A stretch of 64,000 nt of DNA from positions 930,001 through 994,000 of the forward strand of contig CAWFXD010000001.1 in assembly GCA_963819695.1 (NCBI GenBank), read 5' to 3'. Every line of letters starts with the position of its first letter. The first letter of the stretch is position 1. The position numbers and the translations under genes are program-made. Shown here piece after piece: positions 43,608 through 52,616 of this stretch. Below the pieces are notes generated by a model that saw only the letters and a program-made list of their open reading frames with translations, searched no databases and was not told the DNA's origin. This DNA is from DASZIT01 sp963819695 (GTDB lineage: Bacteria > Actinomycetota > Acidimicrobiia > Acidimicrobiales > RAAP-2).

Positions 43608-46010
43608 ATGAGAGTGCGGCTAGGCCGGGAGAGCACCGAGTCGATCGGGTCTCCGGACATCGACCTCCCGACCCCTCACCCTCCACCGCAGGTCGTGCCC
43701 GAGCTCGAGTCCTCCCCGAAGGGAATGAATCGCCGCCGTTTCCTCGGCTACGTATTGGCGGCGCCGACCCTGGTGGTCGCGGCCCGGATGGTCGCCGACG
43801 ATGCGGCACCGCAATTGGCCGCCGCCGCGATCCCGTCTTTGCCCGAGTTCTCGGATCTCTACGACCTGGGTGACCTCCAAGATCTGGCGGCGTCGGCCAC
43901 CGCCGGGCTGATCTCGATCATGGTGAACAGCGACGGGACGGCTTCCTTCGCCATGCCCCGCGCGGAAGTCGGGCAGGGCATCACCACCTCGATGGGAATG
44001 ATCATCGCCGATGAGATGGACCTGCCATTGTCCGATGTCATCGTCACCCTGGCCGACGCCCGCCCGGAGCTGCTGTTCAACCAGTTGACGGGCGGATCGA
44101 ACAGCACCCGGTCGCTATACCAGGCGGTCCGTGTCGCGGCGGCCACCGCCCGCGCCCGGTTGATGACGGCGGCGGCCTCCAAGTGGGGTGTCCCGGTCTC
44201 GTCGCTGACCGCCAAGAACGGCGTCATCACCTCGTCGACCGGTACGGCGGCCACCTACGGCTCGCTGGCCACCGCGGCGGCGGCCACCCAGGCCAGCTCA
44301 TTGAGCGTCCAGCTCAAGCCGGCATCCGCCTTCACCCTCATCGGGACCCCCCAGAACCGGACCGACGCACTGGCCTCGGTCACCGGGACCAAGGTCTTCA
44401 CCATGGACCTCGAGGTCCCGAACGCTCTCCCGACCATGGTGTGCCGGCCTCCGACCATCAACGGCACGGTCAAGTCGGTGGCCAACCTCGCGGCGGTCAC
44501 GTCCATGCCCGGCATCACCGACGTGGTGCCCATCTCCACCGGTGTGGCCGTGCGGGGGTCGACCTTCGGCCAGTGCATCGACGCGGTCGACGCCCTGAAC
44601 GTCACCTGGGGCCCGGGAAGCGAGGACAACCAGTCCGACGCCACGGTGCTGGCCGAGCTCAAGAACGCCGAGCTGCCGTTGCTGGCGCCGCCCCTCAACC
44701 TGCTGGCCACGACCATCGAGAACGAGTTCACCTTCTACTTCCGAAGCAACAGCCCGCTGGAGACCAACTGCGCCATCGCCGATGTCCGCTCCGACCGGGC
44801 AGAGATCTGGTCGAGTCTGAAGGTCCCGATCCTGGCCCAGGAGAACATCGCCCAGAAGCTGGGTCTGCCGATCGACAAGGTCACCGTGCACGTGATGCTG
44901 GGAGGCGGCTCGTTCGGTCGGCATCTGTTCTCCGATGCGGCCCTCGAAGCCGCGGAGATCTCGCAAAAGATGGGGAAGCCGGTCAAACTGATGTGGCACC
45001 GTACCGATGACTTCCGCCACGGTCGCACCCATCCGATGGCGACCAACCGGGTCCGGGCGTCCTTCGTGGCCGGCAATGTGCTCACCTTCGAGCAGCGGCA
45101 CACCAGCGTGTCCACCGACTTCACCCATGGTTTCGGCGAGATCCTGTCCTCGACGCTGGCCGAGCTGCCCCTGGGCAACCTGGGCTACGCGGAGAGCATC
45201 TTCGAGCTCACCCAGAACGTGCCCTACAACTTCGGGGCCACCTCGCAGTTGATCAACGAGGTGGACATGGGATTCCACACCGGCAGCATGCGGAACATCT
45301 ACTCACCCGACGTCTCCACCGCTATGGAGCTGATGGTCGACCAGATCGCCAAGGGCATGTCGATGGATCCCTACCAGTTCCGGCGGCAATTCCTGAAGGA
45401 TGCCCGGTCACAAGCGGTACTCGACAAGGCGGCCCAGGTCGGCAATTGGGGTCGGACCATGCCCCCGGGGACGGCCCAGGGGATCGCCTTCCATGCGGAG
45501 TACAAAGGGGTGTGTGCCGCCCTGGTCGAGATCGACTGCACGCCGGCGACGGTCAACCGGAGTGTCCCCAACGCGGTGACCGGACCGCGGGTGACCAAGG
45601 CCGTGTTCGTCGTCGATGTCGGCCTACCTATCAACCCCCGCGGTCTCGAGGCGCAGATGATGGGGGGGCTGATGGACGGCATCGCCCAGGTCCTCACGTC
45701 CAGCCTGCACTTCGAGAAGGGTCTCCCACTCGAAGGCAGCTGGGACAACTACTTCTACACCCGGCAGTGGAACGTACCGCCGGAGGTCGAGATCATCGTG
45801 ATGCCGCCCACCACCGGCCAACCCGGCGGGGCCGGAGAGTTCGGGGTGGCGGCGTCCATGGCCGCGGTGGCGTGCGCCTACGCCCGGGCCACCGGAACCA
45901 TGCCGACCAGCTTTCCCATCAACCACAACGGCCCCCTCGGATTCACCCCGACGCCGGTCGTCCCGCCGCTTCCCGAATCACCCACCGACGGCCTTTCCAA
46001 TACCTTCTAG
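43608..46010 (+). CDS. Molybdenum hydroxylase large subunit, Tat-exported (isoquinoline 1-oxidoreductase-like)
   Basis: An 800-residue protein. A twin-arginine signal (NRRRFLGYVLAAPTLVVAA) is preceded by an odd 40-residue N-extension. Then two molybdopterin-binding halves: PRAEVGQGITTSMG, LTGGSNSTRSLYQA, GGGSFGRHLFSDAALEAA and the late GGAGEFGVAASMAA with the active-site Glu. The aldehyde-oxidase 'a/b hammerhead' part is short, as in the IorB type. GGAGGGG before 43608 decides the start over the ATG at 43590. With the 2Fe-2S gene 8 bp later it should form a membrane-outside or Tat-exported oxidoreductase without a FAD subunit. Confidence 0.88.
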   Translation: MRVRLGRESTESIGSPDIDLPTPHPPPQVVPELESSPKGMNRRRFLGYVLAAPTLVVAARMVADDAAPQLAAAAIPSLPEFSDLYDLGDLQDLAASATAGLISIMVNSDGTASFAMPRAEVGQGITTSMGMIIADEMDLPLSDVIVTLADARPELLFNQLTGGSNSTRSLYQAVRVAAATARARLMTAAASKWGVPVSSLTAKNGVITSSTGTAATYGSLATAAAATQASSLSVQLKPASAFTLIGTPQNRTDALASVTGTKVFTMDLEVPNALPTMVCRPPTINGTVKSVANLAAVTSMPGITDVVPISTGVAVRGSTFGQCIDAVDALNVTWGPGSEDNQSDATVLAELKNAELPLLAPPLNLLATTIENEFTFYFRSNSPLETNCAIADVRSDRAEIWSSLKVPILAQENIAQKLGLPIDKVTVHVMLGGGSFGRHLFSDAALEAAEISQKMGKPVKLMWHRTDDFRHGRTHPMATNRVRASFVAGNVLTFEQRHTSVSTDFTHGFGEILSSTLAELPLGNLGYAESIFELTQNVPYNFGATSQLINEVDMGFHTGSMRNIYSPDVSTAMELMVDQIAKGMSMDPYQFRRQFLKDARSQAVLDKAAQVGNWGRTMPPGTAQGIAFHAEYKGVCAALVEIDCTPATVNRSVPNAVTGPRVTKAVFVVDVGLPINPRGLEAQMMGGLMDGIAQVLTSSLHFEKGLPLEGSWDNYFYTRQWNVPPEVEIIVMPPTTGQPGGAGEFGVAASMAAVACAYARATGTMPTSFPINHNGPLGFTPTPVVPPLPESPTDGLSNTF

Positions 46011-46018
46011 GAGTCACC

Positions 46019-46495
46019 GTGCCGACACAAACATTCATCGTCAACGGGAAGACGGTCAGCGTGGACGTCGAGGACGACGTCCGGTTGCTCTGGGTGCTGC
46101 GCGATCTGCTCGGCATCCACGGACCCAAGTACGGTTGCGGGCTCGAAGTCTGCCGGGCCTGCACCAGCCACATCAACGGGAAGGCCTTCAACCCATGTTC
46201 GGTCCCGGTCTCTGAAATCAAGCCGACCGACGAGATCACCACCATCGAGGGCCTCCCCGCCACCGTCGGCAAACCGCTGCACCCGATGCAGGAAGCCTGG
46301 TTGTCCTTCGACGTTGCCCAGTGCGGCTACTGCCAGCCCGGGCAGATCATGGCCGCGGTCGCGCTGGTGCACGAGGTCGAGGCCGAGGGACGCACCATCA
46401 CCGATGCGGATCTGGACACCATCCGCAACATCTGCCGCTGCGGCACCTATCCCCGCATTCGCCAGGCGATCGTCGCCGGCGAGCAAGGGATGTAG
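46019..46495 (+). CDS. 2Fe-2S subunit of molybdenum hydroxylase
   Basis: A 158-residue protein. The plant-type 2Fe-2S site is CGLEVCRACTSHING with a fourth Cys in FNPCSVPV, and the second cluster is QCGYCQPGQ with ICRCGTYPRI. This is the small subunit of xanthine-dehydrogenase-type hydroxylases. GTG start, AGGAG six bases upstream. The following gene encodes a MobA/MocA-like nucleotidyltransferase. Confidence 0.9.
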   Translation: MPTQTFIVNGKTVSVDVEDDVRLLWVLRDLLGIHGPKYGCGLEVCRACTSHINGKAFNPCSVPVSEIKPTDEITTIEGLPATVGKPLHPMQEAWLSFDVAQCGYCQPGQIMAAVALVHEVEAEGRTITDADLDTIRNICRCGTYPRIRQAIVAGEQGM

Positions 46496-46569
46496 TCCAC
46501 GAATCCCTCATTGGCACGCCGGGTGAGCCCGGCGGCGAACCGGTTGCCGATCTTCCCCCGGACGCCACG

Positions 46570-47112
46570 ATGACGGCTGCGGTGCTGCTCTGCGCCGGCG
46601 GGTCGCGCCGGTTCGGCGAACACGCCAAGCTGCTGGCTCCGTTCCGCGGGCGACCGCTCGTCAGCTGGGCGCTCGATCATGCCCTGGGTGCGGGCCTCGA
46701 CGAGACGTTCGTGGTCGTCGGCCCGGTGAACCTTTCCGCCCTCCTGCCCGGTGTGGTGGTCGTCGACAACCCGGCATGGGAATCGGGCCAGACGAGCTCC
46801 CTCCTGGCGGGGATCGACGCCGCCGAGAAGCGTGGACATGATGTGGTGGTGGTCGGGCTCGGCGATCAGCCGCGGGTGCCTTCGCAGGCCTGGTCGGCGG
46901 TCGCCGAAACTCAAAGCCCGATCGCGGTGGCCAACTTCAACGGAACCCGCACCCCGCCGACCCGGCTGGCCCGGTCGGTGTGGGGGTTGCTTCCCCAGGA
47001 CGGTGACATCGGCGCCCGGGCGCTGATGCAGGCTCGGCCCGATCTGGTGGTGGACGTCCCCTGTGCGGGGGATGCCCTGGACATCGATACGCCCGGGGAC
47101 CTCCTCATCTAG
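46570..47112 (+). CDS. MobA/MocA-like nucleotidyltransferase
   Basis: A 180-residue protein. AAVLLCAGGSRRFGEHAKLL is the NTP-binding loop of MobA-type transferases, VVVVGLGDQPRVP carries the metal-binding Asp, and the last part follows the GNVDIDTPGDLL pattern. By context it adds CMP (MocA-like) or GMP to molybdopterin for the hydroxylase. Its end overlaps the converging deacetylase stop by 4 bp. An in-frame longer start exists but the ATG at 46570 fits the fold. Confidence 0.85.
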   Translation: MTAAVLLCAGGSRRFGEHAKLLAPFRGRPLVSWALDHALGAGLDETFVVVGPVNLSALLPGVVVVDNPAWESGQTSSLLAGIDAAEKRGHDVVVVGLGDQPRVPSQAWSAVAETQSPIAVANFNGTRTPPTRLARSVWGLLPQDGDIGARALMQARPDLVVDVPCAGDALDIDTPGDLLI

Positions 47113-47885
47113 CCCGGGACGACGTGGTGGGGCGGGGGGAGGAGCTGATCGAGGGTCACCGACTTCAGCCCCTTGGCTCGAAGTGATGTCCCCAGCGGTC
47201 GGAGGACCCGCCGGGTGAGGTCCCCGGTGCCGGCGCGGCACGACACGTCGTTGTCATGGAGAAGGAGAATCGCGCCCGGCACCAGGCCGGGCTCCAGGCG
47301 CCGGAGGACGGGCCCGGACTCGGACTCCACGAATTCCTTGCCCCATCGGCTCCACAGCACCACCTCCAAGTGTTGGCGCCGGGCCTCAACCAGGGTGGCG
47401 GCGCAGAGCTGGCCGTAGGTCGGTCGGTAGAAGCGGGGCGGCCGACCGAGGACGTCGCGGTGGATCTGGACGGCGGTGGCGAGGTCCTGCCGGATGGCTC
47501 GGGGACTCGAGGAGAGGTGGTGACGGTGTTCGAATCCGTGGCAGGCCACCTGGTGCCCGCGGGCGGCGATCTCCACCACGGTGTCGGGGTGGGCGCGCAT
47601 CTGGGTTCCGAGGACGAAGAACGTGGCCCGCATCCCGAGCTCGTCCAGCACATCGAGCGTCCGATCCGTGTCGGTGGATGGACCGTCGTCGAAGGTGAGG
47701 CCCACCTCGGGACGGGCCGCGGGTGCGCGCCAGCGGCACCACCGACCGGGAAGTGACTCGGGGGGTTCCTTCCAAAAGGTGGGGAGGACCAGCACCGACG
47801 GAACGAAGTAAGCCAGCGCGGCACCCGCGACCGCACCGGTGATCAGAGCTGCGGGGTGCAGGGAGGACGATTTCGTTCGCACCAT
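47109..47885 (-). CDS. Polysaccharide deacetylase (NodB domain), membrane-anchored
   Basis: A 258-residue protein. Residues 10-32 (ALITGAVAGAALAYFVPSVLV) form a membrane anchor. GLTFDDGPSTDTDRTLDVL is NodB motif 1 with the metal Asp, CHGFEHRHHLSSSP carries motif 2 His, and RPTYGQLCAAT motif 3. It should deacetylate N-acetylglucosamine or a related sugar on the outer face of the membrane. Neighbours are unrelated. Confidence 0.88.
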   Translation of the reverse strand: MVRTKSSSLHPAALITGAVAGAALAYFVPSVLVLPTFWKEPPESLPGRWCRWRAPAARPEVGLTFDDGPSTDTDRTLDVLDELGMRATFFVLGTQMRAHPDTVVEIAARGHQVACHGFEHRHHLSSSPRAIRQDLATAVQIHRDVLGRPPRFYRPTYGQLCAATLVEARRQHLEVVLWSRWGKEFVESESGPVLRRLEPGLVPGAILLLHDNDVSCRAGTGDLTRRVLRPLGTSLRAKGLKSVTLDQLLPPPHHVVPG

Positions 47886-47970
47886 AGGACCATGACCCTG
47901 TCATACCCGTGAGGGCGTTGAAAATCTCCCGGTCGGGTGCCACGACCGATGATCCGGCCTTCGAGTGGGG

Positions 47971-48855
47971 TCACGGCGCGGCCGGTACCCCGGCGTGATC
48001 GGCCACCAGCCCGATCCAGCGGTCCCAGTAGGCGGGCGGGTAGTCGTGACCCATCCCCTCCAGGACCTCGAATCGGGCACCGGGTATGCACTCGGCGGTG
48101 CGGCGGCCTCCGCTGATATCGATGAGGGTGTCGGCGTCACCGTGCATGACCAGGGCGGGCACCGAGACCCGACGAAGGCCTTCGGACCGGCTCCCCGACG
48201 CCATGACCCCGGTCATCTGGCGGGCCACGCCGGCCGGGTGGAAACACCGGTCGAAGGCTTCCCCGGCCGCCTGCGCGAGGCGATCGGCGTCGTAGTGACC
48301 GGGGCTGCCGAAGGTGCGGTTCCCTTCGAGATGGCGGGCGATGGCTGAGTCGCGATCGGTGGCCGGCGGGCCGGTGAGGATGGCGAACGCCTCCGGCGAC
48401 GCCTGCCCGACGTCCGGGTCGCCGGTGGTGGACATCACCGAGATCATCGAGGCGAGGCGCTCGGGGTGGTCGATGGCAAGCTGCTGGACGATCATTCCGC
48501 CCATCGACACCCCCATGACGTGCGCCCTGTCGATCCCCAGATCGTCGAGGACGGCCAGGGCGTCGGTGGCCATGTCGCCGAGTCGGTAGGCGACGTCGGG
48601 TTCCGTTCCGTCACGGAGCGCATGCATGACCGCGCCCATATCGGGGGTGACATCGTCGAACTTGGTGGAGAGCCCGACATCCCGGTTGTCGAACCGGATG
48701 GCGTAGAACCCCCGGGCCACGAACTGTTCACACCATTCCGTCCGGTAGTTGATGCACTGCGAGCCGAGCCCGTTGATCATCAGAAAGGCAGGGTGCGCCG
48801 GGTCTCCAAAGCTCTCGTAGTAGACGTCGACGGAGCCGTTGTGGGCGTATGGCAT
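47971..48855 (-). CDS. Alpha/beta hydrolase
   Basis: A 294-residue hydrolase. MINGLGSQCINY has the oxyanion region, HVMGVSMGGMIVQQLA the nucleophile Ser, LVMHGDADTLIDI the acid and MGHDYPPAYWDR the His. Similar proteins act on esters or lactones. GGGGAGG upstream supports the ATG at 48855. A stem-loop at 48905-48920 separates it from the aminotransferase on the same strand. Confidence 0.86.
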   Translation of the reverse strand: MPYAHNGSVDVYYESFGDPAHPAFLMINGLGSQCINYRTEWCEQFVARGFYAIRFDNRDVGLSTKFDDVTPDMGAVMHALRDGTEPDVAYRLGDMATDALAVLDDLGIDRAHVMGVSMGGMIVQQLAIDHPERLASMISVMSTTGDPDVGQASPEAFAILTGPPATDRDSAIARHLEGNRTFGSPGHYDADRLAQAAGEAFDRCFHPAGVARQMTGVMASGSRSEGLRRVSVPALVMHGDADTLIDISGGRRTAECIPGARFEVLEGMGHDYPPAYWDRWIGLVADHAGVPAAP

Positions 48856-48904
48856 CGGGTCCTCCCCTGCGGTCCAGCGCACTGTACCCGCCGGGCGCGC
48901 TGGT

Positions 48905-48920
48905 GCACCGGGGCCGGTGC
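48905..48920 (-). terminator. Hairpin between aminotransferase and hydrolase genes
   Basis: GCACCGG (48905-48911) and CCGGTGC (48914-48920) pair across a 2-base centre, 95 bp past the aminotransferase stop. No T-tract is present. Confidence 0.35.
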
Positions 48921-49014
48921 GCCGGAGGAGGGTGCCCGTGTCCGTTCGACGGGGAATGGGACAACTTTCCTGGCTCGCCCGTCAACCACGGACCGGGCGG
49001 CGCTACCCGAGCGC

Positions 49015-50268
49015 TTAGGCCACGTCCTCGAGGGCCCGACGGGCCCCTTCGACGCATTGTTCCATCTGCCCGTCGGTGATGACCAGGGACGGGCAGAACG
49101 CCACGGTGGAGGCGCCGATCGGCCGGGCGATGATCCCGTAGGCCAACAGTGCGTCGCGCAGGACGGTGGCATCGAGGCCGGCGCCCAGCCCGAGTGCCCA
49201 GACCCCCATGGTCCCCCGCACCTCGGTCACCGCCTCGCCATCCACCAAACCCTGCAGCCCGGTCCCCAGGTGGGCGGCGATCCGGGCCGCGGAGCCGAGC
49301 AGATGCTCGCGCTCCAGGATGTCCAGGTTGGCGAGAGCCGCGGCGGCGCAACTGGGATGGCCGCTGTAGGTGTAGCCGTGCCGGAGCACCGAGGAGGGGT
49401 CGTCCTCCAGGGGACCCCGGACCGCCGGGCCCACCAGGACGCCGCCCAATGGCAGGTAGCCGGACGTCACCCCCTTGGCGAAGGTGATGAGGTCCGGGCG
49501 CACACCGGCGTACTCGGCCCCCCACCACGAGCCGAGCCGCCCGAAGGCGCAGATCACCTCGTCGAAGATGAGATAGGCGCCCCACGCATCGCACCGCGCC
49601 CGGAGGCCGGCCAGGTATCCCTCGGGCGCCGGCCATACCCCACCGGCCCCCACCACCGGCTCGGCCATCACCGCACCGACCCGCCCCTGCTGCACCTCCG
49701 GAAGCCCATCGAGGGCGTCCAGGTCGTCGTAGGGGACCCGGACGACATCGGGTAGCAGCGGCCCGAACCCTTCTTGGTTGGGCGGTATGCCGGATGCGGT
49801 CATGGCCGCGTAGGTGACCCCGTGGTACGAGGGCTGGCGGCTCACGATGACCGTGCGGTCGGGGTGCCCGGCACGGACCTGGGCCAGCCGGGCCAGCTTG
49901 ATCGCCGTCTCCACCGATTCGGATCCCCCCGAGGTGAAGAACACCCGGGCATCCGGCATGGGAGCCAGCCCGGCCAGACGGTCGGCCAACGCGTCGGTCG
50001 TCGGGTTGGTGTAGCGGTCGAAGGTGTGGAACCCACCGAGCGTTGCCATCTGGCCGGCCACGGCATCGGCGATCTCCTCCCTCCCGTGCCCGACCTGGCA
50101 GTACCAGAGGCTGGCCAGGGCGTCGATGTAGCGGCGGCCGGACTCATCGACGACTTCGGCGCCGGACCCCTGGACGATGTTGAGGAAGGTGCCCCGGAGG
50201 GCGGCCGGGGCGGCGAAGGGGTGGAGGAACGCCGGGAGCTGGTCAGGTCCGGAGCCGGAAGTGTTCAC
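49015..50268 (-). CDS. Class III (omega/BioA-like) aminotransferase
   Basis: A 417-residue PLP enzyme. RYIDALASLWYCQVGHGREE, FFTSGGSESVETAIKLARLA, LIFDEVICAFGRLGSW (Asp that holds the pyridine) and TFAKGVTSGYLPLGG (catalytic Lys) are the subgroup III signatures. It would transaminate an amine or omega-amino acid with a 2-oxo acid. The GTG at 50268 is chosen because CACAAT (50275-50280, minus) lies six bases upstream. Confidence 0.88.
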   Translation of the reverse strand: MNTSGSGPDQLPAFLHPFAAPAALRGTFLNIVQGSGAEVVDESGRRYIDALASLWYCQVGHGREEIADAVAGQMATLGGFHTFDRYTNPTTDALADRLAGLAPMPDARVFFTSGGSESVETAIKLARLAQVRAGHPDRTVIVSRQPSYHGVTYAAMTASGIPPNQEGFGPLLPDVVRVPYDDLDALDGLPEVQQGRVGAVMAEPVVGAGGVWPAPEGYLAGLRARCDAWGAYLIFDEVICAFGRLGSWWGAEYAGVRPDLITFAKGVTSGYLPLGGVLVGPAVRGPLEDDPSSVLRHGYTYSGHPSCAAAALANLDILEREHLLGSAARIAAHLGTGLQGLVDGEAVTEVRGTMGVWALGLGAGLDATVLRDALLAYGIIARPIGASTVAFCPSLVITDGQMEQCVEGARRALEDVA

Positions 50269-50280
50269 GTCGCCATTGTG
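50269..50280 (-). promoter_or_regulatory. Leaderless -10 box of the aminotransferase gene
   Basis: CACAAT (50275-50280, minus strand) with a 6-base gap precedes the GTG at 50268. The first base departs from TANNNT. Confidence 0.4.
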
Positions 50281-50404
50281 GCACTCCAACCGCTCAGCGG
50301 GTCTGGTGGCGACGGAGGACCCGGAGAACCAATCCCAGTGCCGTTCCGACTGATCGTGCACTACCGGCTCGGGTCTCGATTGGGACGCAGCTCCGACTCC
50401 GTGG

Positions 50405-50416
50405 CACGATCGGTCC
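50405..50416 (+). promoter_or_regulatory. Leaderless -10 box of the cyclase gene
   Basis: CACGAT (50405-50410) with a 6-base gap precedes the GTG at 50417. The box differs from consensus at its first base. Confidence 0.35.
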
Positions 50417-51121
50417 GTGCGAGTCCACCGCAACTTCGCCTTCGTCGATGTCTCGGGCTTCACCGCCATGACCGAACACGAAGGGGACGAACACGCGGTC
50501 GATGTGCTCACCGCGTTCCGCGCGCTCCTACGCGACATCTGCGGTCGCCGGGGCGTTCGTATCGCCAAATGGCTGGGAGATGGCGTCATGCTGGTGGGCG
50601 TCGACACCCGCCCACTCCTCGCCAGCATCCTCGAGCTGCACTACGTCGTCTGCGAGGTGTCCAGCCCGGTTCAGACGGTGTCGATACGGTCGGGTGTCAG
50701 CTCGGGTGACGTCATCTTGATGGAGGGTGACGACTACATCGGGCACTCCGTCAATGTGGCGGCTCGGCTGTGTGATCTTGCCCAAGCCGGTGAGGCGCTG
50801 GCCACCCCTTCGGTAGTCGGCGAACTGCCCCGGTGGGGCGCGGTCGTGGCGCAGAAGGACATCACGGTGCGGGGAGTGGAGAACCCGGTCCCCACCTCGA
50901 GCCTCGGCCTGGCCACCGTCGGGATGATGAGCCTCCGGGACCCGATCTGCGGGATCCCGCTGTCAGAAACGACAGCCGAAGCGACGGCCGACGATGGCGG
51001 TGCCGGCCCGGTCCTCTTCTGTTCGCCTGGTTGCCTGGATACCTGGCAACGCCGACCGACCCAGCAGGGTGGTGCCGTCGCTGAACCCGGCAGCCATCAG
51101 CCGGAATCGGCCACCGGATAA
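50417..51121 (+). CDS. Class III adenylate cyclase domain with YHS-like C-terminal domain
   Basis: A 234-residue protein. Residues 1-165 form a class III cyclase: FVDVSGFTAMTE gives metal Asp11, KWLGDGVML has Lys51 (adenine-specifying type) and Asp55, and GHSVNVAARLCDLA supplies Asn113 and Arg117. Residues about 173-212 (RDPICGIPLSET, then LFCSPGCLDTW) look like a YHS metal-binding domain, with Cys178, Cys202 and Cys206. All key cyclase residues are present, so ATP cyclisation is plausible and a metal or redox signal may act on it. No membrane segment. Its end overlaps the converging LLM gene by 25 bp. Confidence 0.8.
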   Translation: MRVHRNFAFVDVSGFTAMTEHEGDEHAVDVLTAFRALLRDICGRRGVRIAKWLGDGVMLVGVDTRPLLASILELHYVVCEVSSPVQTVSIRSGVSSGDVILMEGDDYIGHSVNVAARLCDLAQAGEALATPSVVGELPRWGAVVAQKDITVRGVENPVPTSSLGLATVGMMSLRDPICGIPLSETTAEATADDGGAGPVLFCSPGCLDTWQRRPTQQGGAVAEPGSHQPESATG

Positions 51122-51966
51122 TCGGCGATTGCGGGGAGGACCTCTTCGGCGAAGCGCCGGATGCCGTCGAGGGCGTCCTTGGTGCTGGTCCAGGGTCTGA
51201 CCAACGCCCGACCCACCCCGGCGTCGGCGTGACGCCGTAGGTCGTCGAGGCCCGAGCCCCGGGCGCCGAGGGTGATCTCCACCCGCTGGTCTCTTCCGGC
51301 CTCCCGCCGGAGGTTGGCGATGCTGGCGGCGGCGCCCGGGATGTCCTCCAACCCATGGTTCATGGGGATCCACCCGTTCCCGACGGTGGCGGCCCTGCGG
51401 AGGGCGGCTGGACCGTCCCCGCCTATGTGGAGAGCCGGCCAGGGGGACTGCACGGGCTTGGGTTCGAACATCACCGGGCCGAAATCGAAGAACTCCCCGT
51501 GATGCTCGACCATCTCCTCGCTCCACAGCCGCTGGCACACGCCGATCGACTCGTCGACCCTCCGACCCCGGGTGGCAAAGTCGAGGCCAACCGCATCCCA
51601 CTCGGCCTCGAGCCAGCTGGCGCCGATGCCGAACTCCAGTCTTCCCCCCGACAGGACATCGAGGGTGGTGACGGCACGGGCCACCACGAAGGGATGACGG
51701 AGCCCGATGTTGTACACCTGTGTCCCGAAGTGGATCCGCTCGGTCTGGGCGGCCAAGAAGGCCAGGTGGGTGAAGACGTCGTAGACCGGGACCCCGGGGG
51801 GAATGGGGGCGTGGTCGGCCCCGGCGAAGGGGCTGCCCTCCATCTGGACCGGGATGACCAGGTGCTCGGGCATCCATACCGACTCGAAGCCGAGCCGGTC
51901 CGCCTCCCGGGTGATCTCATTCCAGATGCTCGGCCGGAGCGCACCGAGAGAGAGGCCGATCTTCAT
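51097..51966 (-). CDS. LLM-class (F420-type) oxidoreductase
   Basis: A 289-residue luciferase-like TIM-barrel protein. MKIGLSLGALRPSIWNEITR begins it, followed by GFESVWMPEHLVIP, IHFGTQVYNIGLRHPFVVAR and GRLEFGIGASWLEAEWDA. These are typical of actinobacterial F420-dependent enzymes. Substrate unknown. The internal Met at 51966 matches the family start. Confidence 0.86.
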   Translation of the reverse strand: MKIGLSLGALRPSIWNEITREADRLGFESVWMPEHLVIPVQMEGSPFAGADHAPIPPGVPVYDVFTHLAFLAAQTERIHFGTQVYNIGLRHPFVVARAVTTLDVLSGGRLEFGIGASWLEAEWDAVGLDFATRGRRVDESIGVCQRLWSEEMVEHHGEFFDFGPVMFEPKPVQSPWPALHIGGDGPAALRRAATVGNGWIPMNHGLEDIPGAAASIANLRREAGRDQRVEITLGARGSGLDDLRRHADAGVGRALVRPWTSTKDALDGIRRFAEEVLPAIADYPVADSG

Positions 51967-52168
51967 GGTTGGGACCACCGCGGTGCGCGGCGTCCACGCT
52001 CAGGGTCTCCAACTGCTGGCACTCGCAAGTCCCCTCTTCCTCGCCGACGACGCTCACAGATCGCCCGCCGGAGCTCTCCCATATCGCTTGGCCATGGACT
52101 ACCTCCAGGTAGCTCACAACCAAACTCTCATAACGCGGGTCCGCCAAACGGGTCAAGCTCACTTTGCG

Positions 52169-52240
52169 TGCGCCCCCTGGGATTCGAACCCAGAACCTGC
52201 GGATTAAGAGTCCGTTGCTCTGCCATTGAGCTAGAGGCGC
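52169..52240 (-). tRNA. tRNA-Lys (anticodon CUU)
   Basis: The minus-strand sequence folds into a 7-bp acceptor stem with one G-U pair, a CGGA/TCCG anticodon stem around the CTCTTAA loop, and a GGTTCGAAT T-loop. No CCA is encoded. Confidence 0.93.
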
Positions 52241-52300
52241 CCGACACAGTAAAACTTGCGGCTGACCGCAGGCGCAATTGCCTGCCGCCGGCTGGTGAGG

Positions 52301-52373
52301 GTGACCGACGGGGTTCGAACCCGCGACCTCCGGGGCCACATCCCGGCGCTCTGACCAACTGAGCTACGGCCAC
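52301..52373 (-). tRNA. tRNA-His (anticodon GUG)
   Basis: Anticodon stem CCGGG/CCCGG encloses ATGTGGC, anticodon GTG. The 5' GTGGCCG pairs with 3' CGGTCAC, which includes the extra 5' G of tRNA-His. No CCA is encoded. The exact 3' discriminator may be one base further (52300). Confidence 0.92.
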
Positions 52374-52439
52374 CAAGGAACGTTCATTCTGGCACACGTC
52401 GCCTACCCTGAACATCACGGTTGTAACCTCATGGTCCGA

Positions 52440-52516
52440 GCCCCTGTAGCTCAACTGGATAGAGCGGGTGGCTTCTACCCACCAGGTTGCGGGTTCGACT
52501 CCTGCCGGGGGCGCCA
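52440..52516 (+). tRNA. tRNA-Arg (anticodon UCU)
   Basis: Acceptor GCCCCTG pairs with CGGGGGC (52506-52512), the anticodon stem GGTGG/CCACC encloses CTTCTAC, and the discriminator G is followed by an encoded CCA (52514-52516). It lies opposite to the other two tRNAs. Confidence 0.93.
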
Positions 52517-52616
52517 AGGTATCCGAGGTCTTCCGAGAGGTGGCGGTGGAACGTGCCGACCGCCACCAAGGCGGTTGAAGCCCTGGAATACTCAGGGCAT
52601 CACGAAAGGGGGGTTC

